Shown here piece after piece: positions 10,831 through 21,500 of a stretch of DNA of 64,000 bases. The DNA is from Musa acuminata AAA Group (taxonomy: Eukaryota; Streptophyta; Magnoliopsida; Zingiberales; Musaceae), in assembly GCF_036884655.1 (NCBI RefSeq), contig NC_088354.1, positions 13,030,501 to 13,094,500 on the forward strand, in the 5' to 3' direction. The notes beneath the pieces are model-generated. The model made no database searches. It was not told the origin of the DNA and saw only the letters and a program-made list of their open reading frames with translations. A program made the translations under genes and the position numbers. Each line of letters starts with the position of its first letter. Position 1 is the first letter of the stretch.

Positions 10831-13445
10831 GATTGAGCTCCATGCCACTCACTAAGCTCCATGCCACTCACTAAGCTGTCCTAAGAACCCCCATCGCATC
10901 GCAGAAGTGCAACAAATGCAATGCTGCTTCTCCATCTACTAACTCACCTCCTAATCTCATCTTTTGCGCTCAGTGTGGAGACTGATTGATTAATGGATGT
11001 TAGCTGGGGTACCAAGATTGGATGGTACGGGTGAGATCAAGCCTTGCCTGTGTCAATCAATGCAGGAAAGAGGGATGCCAGAAGGCAGGCATGTGAAGAG
11101 ATGATGGAGTCAGGATGATGGTTTTAGCAAGCTCCAACATGAAGTTGTCTACCTGTGACTGTTCGAGCTTGAAATGTGGAAAGAGTTGCAGCTCGAGGAC
11201 CCACCTCATTACCATCCCCACCTGCATCAGGAAACCCTCCATTAAATGTCAGTGATAGATTTGGCTACGCCGCACTCTCATACCAAAAGTGCTACACTCC
11301 TCTTCTGCACAACCATCATCTCTTATGTTTCGCGAGGAAGACAGGCACAGGACCATTGCTGAGATCTCAGTTGGCGTCATTCGCACTCGTGTTAATCTCA
11401 AACACAAGCTGACCAGCTCAAGAGAATCCACTAAGCTTATGTAGAGAGAGAGAGAGAGAGAGAGACCGTACGAGCAGGACGGTGAAATGGAAAGGAGAGC
11501 ATGCAGTTCTACGGCTCACAATAATTGATCGATCACCGTCCTCCTCCTCCTCCGCCTTTGCGTCTCTTTTTACCGCAGTAACTATGCACGCACGCACGCA
11601 CGCACGCACGCACGCGCCATTCCGCAGGCGAAAGCAGAGCTGAAGCCATGCAGTCGCTGTACTTGCTGGCTTTCACCCTCCACCTCCCCTGCTTCACCCG
11701 TCTCCCTCACAATAGGAAAGCCCCTGGCGCGGCTTTCACTCCCAACAGTGGAAGCTTGGCCGGTGAAGAACCCAAAACCAGCTCAAATCTGATACGCTTC
11801 TGTGGAATGAAGCCACGGAGACGGACGCGGACGGAGCGGCGTTGCTTCAAATTATGGCATCGGTGAGTGGGATGGGATGGGATGGGGTGGGGACGCGGGA
11901 GGGGTCACCGTCAGGAATTCACATACGGAGTAGCCAACAAAGGTGGGGGTGATGCAGGAACAGCGATGCTGCTGTGTCTGGTGACCAGAGGCCGCCATAT
12001 AATACACCATTACTCCTCCGTGTATTTGAATCCGCACCTCGCTTTCCTTGCCTCTCCTGCCCCCCTCTCCAACTTGCTCTGCAACTTGGCAGGGCGCAGG
12101 GCAGGCCACCGAGCGCACGTGGGTCAGGTGGTGGCTCGATGCTCGAGCCGGGTCCTGACACCCAGTCGCGTGTGGTGCAGCAACCCATTGACATGGTGAT
12201 CCACCTGGGAGTCAACAAAAGGAAGGCTTCCCCAGGCTTTGATCGGCGCCATGAAAGACCACATATCAAAAGAAGAGAAAAGAAGGAGACACATCGGATC
12301 GCTACCGGCCTCCTAACCATCTCCTCTCCGCGAGTTGGTGCACCAGAGGCCGGTCGAGAGAGAGAGAGAGAGAGAGAGGCGGGCAGGCCAAGATGGAGTA
12401 AAATAATCAAACACATTGTGATCATAATGTAAGCGGGGGATAAAGTTGGGGATGTCCGTGCTGCTGTATCTATCCATCAAAGGAGGGGGCGAGGTGGGGC
12501 AACCTGGAGTTGACTGGCAGATGAGTATTCTACTGCTACTGCTGGATCATCTTACGAGGGTAGGAGGAGTCTGCTGCATCGACTGGAGGGGTCAGTGTGC
12601 AAAGGTTTTTTCTTTTGGAAAGGAAATTTCTTGAAAAGAAGAGATGGTTGTGTTGGGATGAGCTGTCATCAGCATTAGATGCTTTATCTGACGCCCACCT
12701 GCGATGTCTGGCTGCTGCTGCTGCTGCTGCTGCTCCATATTACCGCAGGGGAGCAGTAATAATCATAGACTGAATCCTGCATCAACCAAGTAGGAAGTGA
12801 GATTAGCATTGGGCAGTGATGGAATGAAGTGAAAGAGACATGGGTTTGCTAGGTTTTTAACTGCATCTTTCTAAACCAGCAGTCTATATTCATTATTCTG
12901 TTCGAGGCCCCACGAGTGGTTCTCAGACTCGAAGCAGTGACAGAGAAAGGAAGAGAGGGAGAGAGAGGAATCATAAGAAAGAGGGAGAGAGAGAGAGAGA
13001 GAGGGGTGAGGGAAAAGAGAAGAGAAGAGAAGAGAAGGGGGGAAAAAAGCTGAGGCCTGAGGGAATTAGGGTTTAGGATCTAAATCTCCGCGACCCTCCT
13101 TTGCTTTCCCCTCCTCTCAACACATCTCCTTCTTTGTGTTCGTATTTTATTGGTAGTCTCTCTCACTCACTCACACACACACACACACACACACTCTCTC
13201 TCGGTCTCGCTTCTGTGTCTGTGCGTTTAAACGATCTAAAGTTGCGTCTTCCCCACCTCCCATCCGCTCTCCCTTTCTCTCTTGCTCGCGTGCGTTCGTT
13301 CTTCTTTCTTCCATTCTCGCCCACACTGACGCGCGCGCACAGGGGACGACAGTGAATCAAGAGAGGAGAGAGCCCCACGCCAGTCTTCCAGCCAAGTATG
13401 CAGCGGCCCCCTGCACGTGTTCCCCCTCGCAAACCCTAACTAGGT

Positions 13446-13483
<38 letters not shown>

Positions 13484-13633
13484 CCTCTTATTATTTCTTC
13501 GGATTTTTTTTTACGAAAAATCTCATAAAGAAATATATAGAGTTCGAGAGGAAAAGAGAGAGAGAGAAAAAAAAGGAAAAGGAAATAATTGCTGTGGATT
13601 TATAGGGGAGATTAGAGAACAGTAAAGGAAGAT
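10831..13633 (+). promoter_or_regulatory. Upstream region and leader of the TCP gene, rich in GA/CT repeats
   Basis: The region contains (GA) runs at 11445-11464 and 12359-12379, (GCAC) at 11586-11614, (CTG) at 12711-12734, (CA) at 13172-13192 and a long (CT) run at 13447-13471. GAGA-type tracts are known binding sites for plant BBR/BPC factors. A G-box CACGTG lies at 13414-13419. Telo-box motifs AAACCCTAA occur at 13431-13439 and, on the minus strand, at 13066-13074. The 5' UTR probably starts somewhere in 13050-13450, which is inferred from composition only. Open frames within 11640-12430 look like chance frames in GC-rich DNA. A 20-bp duplication with 'ccatgccactcactaagct' lies near 10838-10877. 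Confidence 0.5.
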
Positions 13634-15220
13634 ATGGAAAAAAGTGAGCATGGTAGGCATGGAGGTGGAGGAGGAGGAGGAGGAGGAGGAGGTAGAGGGG
13701 GAAGAGTTCCAACAAATAGCAACAGCAGCAGTGGAACCAGCAGCAGTAGAAGCACTTCGGAACACCACCAGCAACAGCACTACTTTGGCCATCATCACCA
13801 ACAGCAGCAGCAAGGAAGCAACAGCAGGCCGTCGACGCTCGACAAGGTCGCCTTCGAGAGCCGCGGCTCCGTAGCCCCCTTCATGGGCTCCATCATCCAC
13901 CACGGTGCGTCTGGCCGAGGCGTCGTCGACGCCTCCCTGGCCATCTCCACCGCCAAACCTGACCCCGGCGGGGCCGTTGGCCCCTCCTCCTCCTCCCCCG
14001 CTGCCGAGGCGTCCAAGAAGCTCGCAGTCGCTGGCACCCCGGCCAAAAGATCCTCCAAGGACCGTCACACTAAGGTCGACGGCCGCGGCCGCCGGATCCG
14101 CATGCCGGCTATCTGCGCCGCACGTGTGTTTCAGCTGACGCGGGAGCTCGGGCACAAGACCGACGGCGAGACCATCGAGTGGCTGCTGCAGCAGGCCGAG
14201 CCGGCAATCATAGCTGCCACTGGTACCGGTACGATCCCAGCCAACTTCTCCACGCTCAACATCTCGCTGAGGAGTAGCGGCTCCTCCTTCTCCGCCCCGG
14301 CCTCCAAGTCCGCCCCGCTCTCCTTTCACGCGCTCGCCCTCGCCCACCACCGCCCCGACTTCGAGCTGGTGACAGACCCTGGTGCTGCCGCAATGCTCGG
14401 CTTCCACCAGCTCCACCATCATCCCCACCAGCACCAGCTCCTGTCCGCCGACCAGATCGGGGAAGGCTTACAAGGCGGAGTCGGCAGTGGCGGTGGCGAC
14501 TCCACCGACACCTATTTGAGGAAACGATTTAGAGAGGATCTCTTCAAAGACGAGCAACAGACTCCTCCCCAGCAGCAGGAAGGAGGCGGAGGGGCCGGCC
14601 CCTCGTCGCCGTCGTCGGTCTCCAAGTCCGTGAGGGCGGGCAGCGGGCTCCAATTGCAGCAGCGATCACAGCAACAAGACGCAGCAGCTGCAGGACTGAC
14701 GAGGTCGCCAGGGATCCTCCCTGCGGCGGCAATGTGGGCAGTTGCCCCGAACAGCGCAGCTGGCGGAGCGTTCTGGATGCTTCCCATGTCCGCAGGGTCA
14801 GCCGCGCCGGCAGTGGCCGCGGCCACCGGGTCCTCAGAGCCGTCCATCTGGACGTTCCCGGCCATGGCCGGGCAGTACCGCGGCGGGATCAGCGGCGGAA
14901 ACACCATCCAAGCGCCACTCCAATTCATGTCACGAGTAAACTTACCTGGTGCCGCCGACTTCCAAGGTGGCCGTGCTCTGCCGCTGGGATCGATGGTGCT
15001 GCAGCAGCCCACGAGCGGCGTGGCGGCTCAGCATCTCGGCCTGGGAACGTCCGAGACTAACCTGGGCATGCTTGCGGCGCTCAACGCGTATAATAGAGGA
15101 GGTGGCCTGAGCATGAATTCTGAGCACCACCACCCAATGGATCACCATCACCAAGCCCACACCCATCAGCAACAGCAAAGCGCAGACAGTGACGAGGACA
15201 ACCACACCAGTTCACAGTAG
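13634..15220 (+). CDS. Class I TCP transcription factor (TCP8/TCP14/TCP22-like)
   Basis: Single exon, 528 codons. The TCP domain spans about residues 138-203. Its basic region starts [18 protein letters not shown], helix I is around [12 protein letters not shown], and helix II is [20 protein letters not shown]. The short basic region without the class II insertion assigns it to class I (PCF). Outside the domain it has a Gly run at residues 11-20, a Gln/His-rich N-terminus, and a C-terminus with the class I signatures MWAVAP and FWMLP, QYRGG, and [14 protein letters not shown] near the end, followed by His/Gln-rich and acidic tails. Class I TCPs are nuclear, bind GTGGGNCC/TGGGCY sites and promote cell proliferation and growth genes. 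The ATG at 13634 is the first in frame and precedes the conserved N-terminal leader. A second ATG at 13644 is in another frame. Class assignment is firm; the exact orthologue is not. Codon use is strongly GC3-rich, typical of monocot single-exon genes. Confidence 0.95.
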   Translation: MEKSEHGRHGGGGGGGGGGGRGGRVPTNSNSSSGTSSSRSTSEHHQQQHYFGHHHQQQQQGSNSRPSTLDKVAFESRGSVAPFMGSIIHHGASGRGVVDASLAISTAKPDPGGAVGPSSSSPAAEASKKLAVAGTPAKRSSKDRHTKVDGRGRRIRMPAICAARVFQLTRELGHKTDGETIEWLLQQAEPAIIAATGTGTIPANFSTLNISLRSSGSSFSAPASKSAPLSFHALALAHHRPDFELVTDPGAAAMLGFHQLHHHPHQHQLLSADQIGEGLQGGVGSGGGDSTDTYLRKRFREDLFKDEQQTPPQQQEGGGGAGPSSPSSVSKSVRAGSGLQLQQRSQQQDAAAAGLTRSPGILPAAAMWAVAPNSAAGGAFWMLPMSAGSAAPAVAAATGSSEPSIWTFPAMAGQYRGGISGGNTIQAPLQFMSRVNLPGAADFQGGRALPLGSMVLQQPTSGVAAQHLGLGTSETNLGMLAALNAYNRGGGLSMNSEHHHPMDHHHQAHTHQQQQSADSDEDNHTSSQ

Positions 15221-15633
15221 AGGCGAGGAGAATTCACATTTGCGTCATCCCACCGTGTTCAGTAAGATCCTAAGCATGCATGGTAGAAACAAACAATCCA
15301 ATTGGAGCTTCGAATCCAGGAAACGGAGACTGTCCCTCCCCCTTTTCCTTCTTGTTCTTCTTCTTATTCTTCTTCTTCTTCTTCTTCTTCTCTTTTGACT
15401 TGCAGAAGGTGAGCTTGGCGTGCAAAAAAGAACCCTTTAAATTAATGGACAGTGTTCTTTCAGCTTGTGAAAGAATACTTCCATCGCTTCTCTTTCTTTT
15501 ATTTTTGTTCTATTCTGCTTGAGTGTTGTGATTTTAAGAACCTGATTTGTGGGTCCAAATGGGCCGCAAGAGTGGGGAACAAAGATTTGTATAGGGATCC
15601 AATTCGTCTCTGTAGTATAATTCTTTGTTTGTT

Positions 15634-15670
<37 letters not shown>

Positions 15671-15700
15671 CTTTTGATGGCTAAGTACTCACAATCTTTC
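15221..15700 (+). other. Probable 3' UTR of the TCP gene with CTT and GA tracts
   Basis: The sequence after the TAG stop contains a pyrimidine (CTT) tract at about 15349-15393 and a (GA) run at 15635-15667. No open reading frame of note. The polyadenylation site is not determined. Confidence 0.5.
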
Positions 15701-16757
15701 CTTCACCTGCCAAACCTTTTACCCGGGTGCATCTTCCTCCTCGGTTTCATGTAATCCCTGATCTAGACTTCTGCAATGGCTCTTCTTTCTATTTTCACGT
15801 TCATGGGGGTTCTCTATCTCCGGTTATCTTTGATGTGTGTCGTCGGAAGAGCCACCGAGCGATAATAAAAATGAAGGGCTTTCGCTGTCACAGCCAAAAC
15901 TAGGCAAACATCCTCATCTCCACGGGGAGCGAGCTGCAAAGGCTAATCCCAAATGACCAAGTCCTAAATGGCCATTTATTAAGGGGATGGCTTTTTGTAC
16001 CGTGCTCCGACGCGTTGTGGCCTCGAGATCTGTGGATTCCAGTCGTGAGACGTCCGTGTCCTAAGCCACCAACAGGAGATGCACGCACCCCGACACAGAG
16101 AGAGATAGAGCCAGCAATGACGGTGGGAAGAATTCCTGCGTCACCTTTACAAGAATTGGGGCTTAAATCTCTTCTCCGGCTGTGTCATGATAGATATACA
16201 ATTCCTCGTACGTCTGCCCCCTAAAAAGAAGTAATGAAGCGTTATAAACACAGTATCGGAGCTGGCGTGCCTCGAAGTGCAGGAAAGGTGTTTGTGATAA
16301 TGCCAAAGATATTGTGTAACCCTGTAACAGCCGTTATTTAAAAGGGTGGGGGGAGTAGGAGTCACTCACAGTGGGTTACACAAGACGGCGATCGATGATG
16401 ACGGCTTCTGTGTGGTCACGGAGGTAACAGGACAGGCACATCAAAGTCTGGGAACGCTGTAACGGAGGAGGAGGAAAGAGTAGTACACCGTGTGCCGTTG
16501 CTCGCCCATCAAAGCTATCAGTGGCCGTACATTTCTAATCAGGATCGTACGAGGCCGGACACGTGGGGAGGGGCCGTGCTCCTCTGACCCCTCTCATCAT
16601 GTTGTCTCCGCCCCGGCGATGAGATTCGACTCACTTTCCCGCTCTGCTTTTATTGTCGTTGGTGCAGTGAAAGTGTTTGTCCCCGTACCTATATAATGTT
16701 ATTATTTTCATGATTTGATGGGCTCAAACATGAACCCTAATCGCTCTGTTTTAGTGA
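15701..16757. other. Intergenic stretch
   Basis: Moderate-GC sequence between the TCP gene and the aminotransferase pseudogene. Small open frames occur on both strands but none is recognisable. I see nothing else. Confidence 0.55.
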
Positions 16758-17496
16758 TTAGACTGGAACTGGTTGCCTCAGGAGAAGCACGGCCCTGCCT
16801 TATCTTCTCCATCGCCTCTTTGTAATGTCGATAGTGATGCTGCATACGAGATGCACTCGCATCTCGCACCTGATGCTGACTGCCATCAACTGAACGTTTG
16901 CGGCTCAGCTCAGCAGTGCTCTGTAGCAACAGGTTTGCCTCGATTTAGCAGTCCATCACAAACAACGTATTAATTGCCATGAAAAGTATAATCAAGACCA
17001 GACTAAATACAACCCAAAGCAATGAACATGGTCGCTGCAATGTTGCTCCACAAACCTGTATGTTAGCAACCCAAAGCATAGTCACTGTAATAAGAGAGAA
17101 GGATCCACTAACCCTTTCAGTTTACGACAGATAGCTTGGCGAAGCTTCAAAGTTCCAGCATTAGGCGTGTACCCTTCCCGAATAGGGTTCATCCCCGCCT
17201 AAAATGAACCGAAACCAGATGACGATAGGAGTTGGGAAACTAATCGTAGAACCCAAGTTGCAAGGAAGGACCTACCCGGCGATGGCGGCGGGAGTCGGGC
17301 TGGCCGGTAGCAAGACCGATGACAGGAAAACCAGAGAGCGGTGGCGTGATCGGTGAGTGGCCATAGTCTTGGATGGCTTCAGGGGTTGAACCCTGGGGGG
17401 CTCACCGTGGTATCCACCGGCATCGGCATCGGCATCGTGTCCGCCATCAGATATTCTCCTGCCGCAGCTGCTTTCACGATTGGTTTGGCCCAAAGA
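16758..17496 (-). pseudogene. Broken copy of plastid aspartate/prephenate aminotransferase (PAT)
   Basis: Three exon remnants of the bifunctional aspartate / glutamate-prephenate aminotransferase gene remain (PLP fold-type I; makes arogenate for Phe/Tyr synthesis in plastids). Remnant 1, 17496-17277, follows a retained acceptor 'catgtag' and reads AKPIVKAAAAGEYLMADTM...VDTTVSP, then after a frame change LKPSKTMA and, in a third frame, PVIGLATGQPD. Remnant 2, 17198-17113, reads AGMNPIREGYTPNAGTLKLR then QAICRKLK; the Thr-Arg-Tyr before TPNAG seen in real enzymes is shortened. Remnant 3, about 16890-16758, reads ISYAASLSTLQ and, after frame changes, EAMEKIRQ and VLLLRQPVPV-stop, the normal C-terminus. 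At least four frame disruptions are visible, and all middle exons, including the PLP lysine region, are missing. Splice borders are kept, so this is a genomic duplicate with an internal deletion, not a retrocopy. It lies downstream of the CCA-enzyme gene on the same strand. Confidence 0.8.
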
Positions 17497-18570
17497 CTAC
17501 ATGCACAACAGATCAAATCACAAAGTATCATTAAGAAAAATTGCAGAAAAAAAGAAGGAAGAAAATGAAGGATGGAATAGAGATCGTAACTGGGAGGAGA
17601 AAGATCGAGGGGGATGTGGAGGGAGCGGAGAGATCGAAGAGAGAAGGGGGATCTTCTGGGAAAGAGAGGCGGTGGTGGTGGCGTCGGAATATGTGAGATG
17701 CAGATCAGACAGATGGGTTTATATATTGGGTGCTCTGAATTCCAAGCGACAGCTTGCCGCTCGAAGGAATTATCCAAATCACTCTCTTTGTTGCTTGCTT
17801 CACCGACTTCTACCAAAAGAAAGAAAGGAGACGGAGGAGACGCGTCTTCTTTGAAACGATCATGCGCCATTGGATGTGAAGATTGGTGAGGAACAAACGG
17901 GAGGAAGAGCGAGCGGGTGGCCATGAAAACGTGAGGCGGACAGAACACCCCTGAAAATAGCTCTGATGAGTGAGACACATGCAAGTCATCACCTGGGCAT
18001 AACGCCCTCGAAAGAACCAAGACTACTGAAACGGAACAGTAAGCGATGGCTGGATGAGCGTGTGGGATTACCTGATGTTGTCACTTCACGACCATCGAGG
18101 CTTGGCTCTGGTCACCCACGGTAGACGTGATGTACGACCGAGCTCGTGCTTTCCCTGAAAAGAAAACTGCAACATTCTTGCTGACAACACGAGAAAAAAA
18201 AGACCAGCTGACTCGGTCGTACATCGTGCGAAACTTTCTCCTCAAATGTACCGAAACTTACACGAGGTATACAAATGTCAAAATGGCCTGTTAAAATGGA
18301 CATAACATTAAATATTTAGTATTCTACATCAGACTCGTTTTTGCGAGTCCAAACCAAAAAGGAGAGAAAAGAGAAGTCAGCTGATACAAAACTTGTTGGC
18401 CACAGTAAAACGAGTTCAAAGATAACTGTCCTCGACCCACACCGACGACCATAGAAAGTACTGGCGCAACCTATCAGCAGCAGCACAAGAACTTGTCTTG
18501 TAAGTGCATCAACATTCCTCCTGAACATGGAAAATTGTAAGTGCAATGACAGACTAATGGACCGTGTGAG
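17497..18570 (-). other. Sequence between the PAT pseudogene and the CCA-enzyme stop codon
   Basis: The part at 17497-17900 looks like the decayed 5' end (leader or intron) of the PAT copy, with pyrimidine-rich tracts on the minus strand. A 213-codon open frame reads through it (18020-17379), but it mixes intron-like and PAT sequence and is not a gene. The part at 18100-18570 is probably the 3' UTR and flank of the CCA-adding enzyme. Confidence 0.45.
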
Positions 18571-21500
18571 TCAAGTGCAGCAGTCAAGTTTTGCCCGTTT
18601 TGATTGAAATTGCTTCATCCAATCTTGACACTCCTCTGCGGTTCCTTCAGGATGAGCAAGTTGCCACTTTAGCAGCTTTTGTTGCTGTCAAGAAGGGATT
18701 TGTTCATAAGCATTCCGAGTGTGAGAATTAGTGCTGGGAGTGAAATCATATTATCTTACCCATTCCCTGACCAGCGGACCACCTGTCTTTAGTTGTAGAA
18801 AATTCATGATTGCCTTTCCATCAAGCAATGGTTTCACTTCCCACACCTGATCAAGACCTGCCGAGACACTTGGCCCTCAGAATCTGACTCTTGCAATTAA
18901 TTGAAAGCAGCAGTAGAGCAACAAACAATATGAAAATACACAAGGAAACAGCTTGGAAAGAATAAATAGTTCATGGTAAGCAGATGTAGCAAGAAGTTAA
19001 AACTAATATATGCTGAAATAAAATATTTTAAGTCTTGTTAATAACCATATTTATGCAAGAATCAGAATTATAAGTAGGGGTAATTTCTTACCTAATTCAG
19101 TTACAATACTCTGAACTTTAGAAAACATTTTCCTTCTTTCTGATTCTAACTGTCTGCTTGAAGGGTCATCATTGTGGTCAACTCTGCAGTATAATAGAGT
19201 TGATGCTAGCAAAGAAACACGCCAAAAATCTTTAATTTGTCGCAGAAGAAGTCCTGTGCATTTGTAAAAGCCAAAATTGGTTAAGAATCCACATCGAGTT
19301 CTGAGAGTCTCAATTCTCAGGATGTTAAAATCAGAAGAGAAAGAAAAACAATATTGCAAAATTAAAGCTCAAAAATATGCTACTATGTTGGTTGTTGAAA
19401 TGAAAGCTTCAGAATCAAAGTTCCTGGTAATTTCTAAAAGATGATTTGCTAGTGCTGCAGTGCCAATATGCTACTATTTGTCAAATTGTTCAGGTAGTTG
19501 TCAATCACGCCTCTAGTTATGATGTATATCCTAGTTAAAGACAGAACACAAATCTTCAACATCCTAATCATTGCAGAACCGAAGCATCTATGATTGCAGA
19601 TCAAACAGAATGTCAAGGAGCTGGCATGCAATGTAATATCCCATTAGTCCCACATCGGAAGTGGGGAATGTGTATGATTAGCTTATAAGGGCCTGATGAG
19701 TGTACTACGTTAACTCCCGCTTAAGCATTTTGGTCCATGGTTGAAGGACCAAAATGGAGTTGTTGGCCAGTTGGCTCATCAGACCCGGGTCGTGACATGC
19801 AACATGTATTAATGCACATAGTAAGCCAAGACATTAACTGATCTGAGCTGTAAATGTTCACATTTACTCCATGTGTCATGAAAATAAGCCTATTCCATGG
19901 CTAATCCTAAGCTTTCCAATTTTTTCTTTTCTTGACAAGCCAAATACTGTTCAAGTTCAGCTGCTCATATATGAGCTTAAATGAGTCATTTAATGGGGGC
20001 AGAAGGATCAGCCAACCCCAACACGTTCGATAATCATGTGCCATATCATCCTAAACAATGGGAGGATGGAAGCATCCAGTATGCCAGATAAAAGAGTACA
20101 GATAGGAAGCTGAACTGTAACATGCACAGATGCACAATGTACGTAAAAAATAAGCTGACCGGAGCTGTAAATGTTCTAGTTTACTTTATATTTGGGGTGC
20201 GATGAATCCACTAACCTAACATGCTTAATTACCATGTCAATATCCTTGTCTCAAGTCTAACCCTCTGAATATGGAACAACCTATTTAGCCTTCATCACTG
20301 GTTTTGTATAGTTGGATTCCAACATGATGCTTTGGTATGGAAGCTATAAATAATGCAAGGAAATACCACAAGTATATAAAATGCAGCATTTCTTAACCTG
20401 CCAAAACCCTTCTTTTTGAAGTCAGAGGTATGTCAAGGAATTCATCAGCAAGCTCTGCATCAACAAATTCTGAATCTTCGTTTGACTCCAGTAAAGGAAT
20501 TAAGTAAACGAACCTCTCAGATGCAACATGCAAATTCATCACCTAGAGGTTGAATTTTGTAACATATTGAAGATGGCAAGTAGAAATAGGCTATCTTACA
20601 AAAAGATAAATGATTGTGGAACACTAAAATTTGCAACTGAACATGAGATGTAGCTTGTTAATGGGGTAAGAATTCTGACCATCTCAGCATCACTAGCCTT
20701 CAACTTAAGGGAATCCCGAAAGATAAAGCTGGTGACAGGTACCTGATAATTAGATCACTCAGATAAATTTAGAAAGAGTATGAAAAATAAGCTGGTGACT
20801 GAGTAAGCAATTAGGATTAAGGCGTAAAAAGCAAACATTATTGAAGAATGAACAAGTCCTTGCACTCAAGACAAAGTCTGACTCTTCCCTAATCAATGTA
20901 CACCTTTTAGATATAGCATAAGCAAGTTAAATCTACTCACCATTTTAGATTTTCTATCCATGTACACCATACTTCTAAATGGAAGAAACAATGCCGCATA
21001 TAAGTAGAGCCTTCGGTGTTCATCCTGAAATTTGTATTGCAACTACTTATACCAATTACACAAATAAAAGACCAAATGACTGTTTAATATAAGAATGCTT
21101 TTAAAAATTAGAAGTCAAATATTTATCATGAAGTCAAATACATACTGGAAAGGATGACTTAGCATGTAATTTCATCCCAAAAGAGGAAAAAGGAGTCCAT
21201 ATATTCATATGTGGTTTCTTATTATGAGGCAGAAATTGGACAGTATGCACATTAACAATAAAAGAAGCAACACAATGCATCAACGGAAACCTTTATATTA
21301 CATGAAGAAAAAGATCTCACATAGGGCAAGACTTTTGCATGTTGAGCTCAAGGGTCACCCCTGTGATGCATTGATCTTACTCCTTTTGTGCGAGGAATTC
21401 CAGGATTAAACATCAATTAGAGGCCAAGAAACTACAGTAAATAATTCAATGTGTGGAACAGTACAAGCATGTAAAGGAGTTAAACTGTCATGCTGTTAAG

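Noticed and set aside
11640..12432. Several overlapping open frames of 72-168 codons on both strands
   Set aside because: A GC-rich region upstream of the TCP gene; no homology recognised, no splice continuity, and frames overlap on both strands.
13523..14434. 303-codon open frame antisense to the TCP gene
   Set aside because: A mirror frame of a GC3-rich gene, with low-complexity Gly/Ser runs.
17379..18020. 213-codon open frame on the minus strand
   Set aside because: Only its end matches the aminotransferase pseudogene; the rest reads through leader- or intron-like sequence and does not look like a protein.
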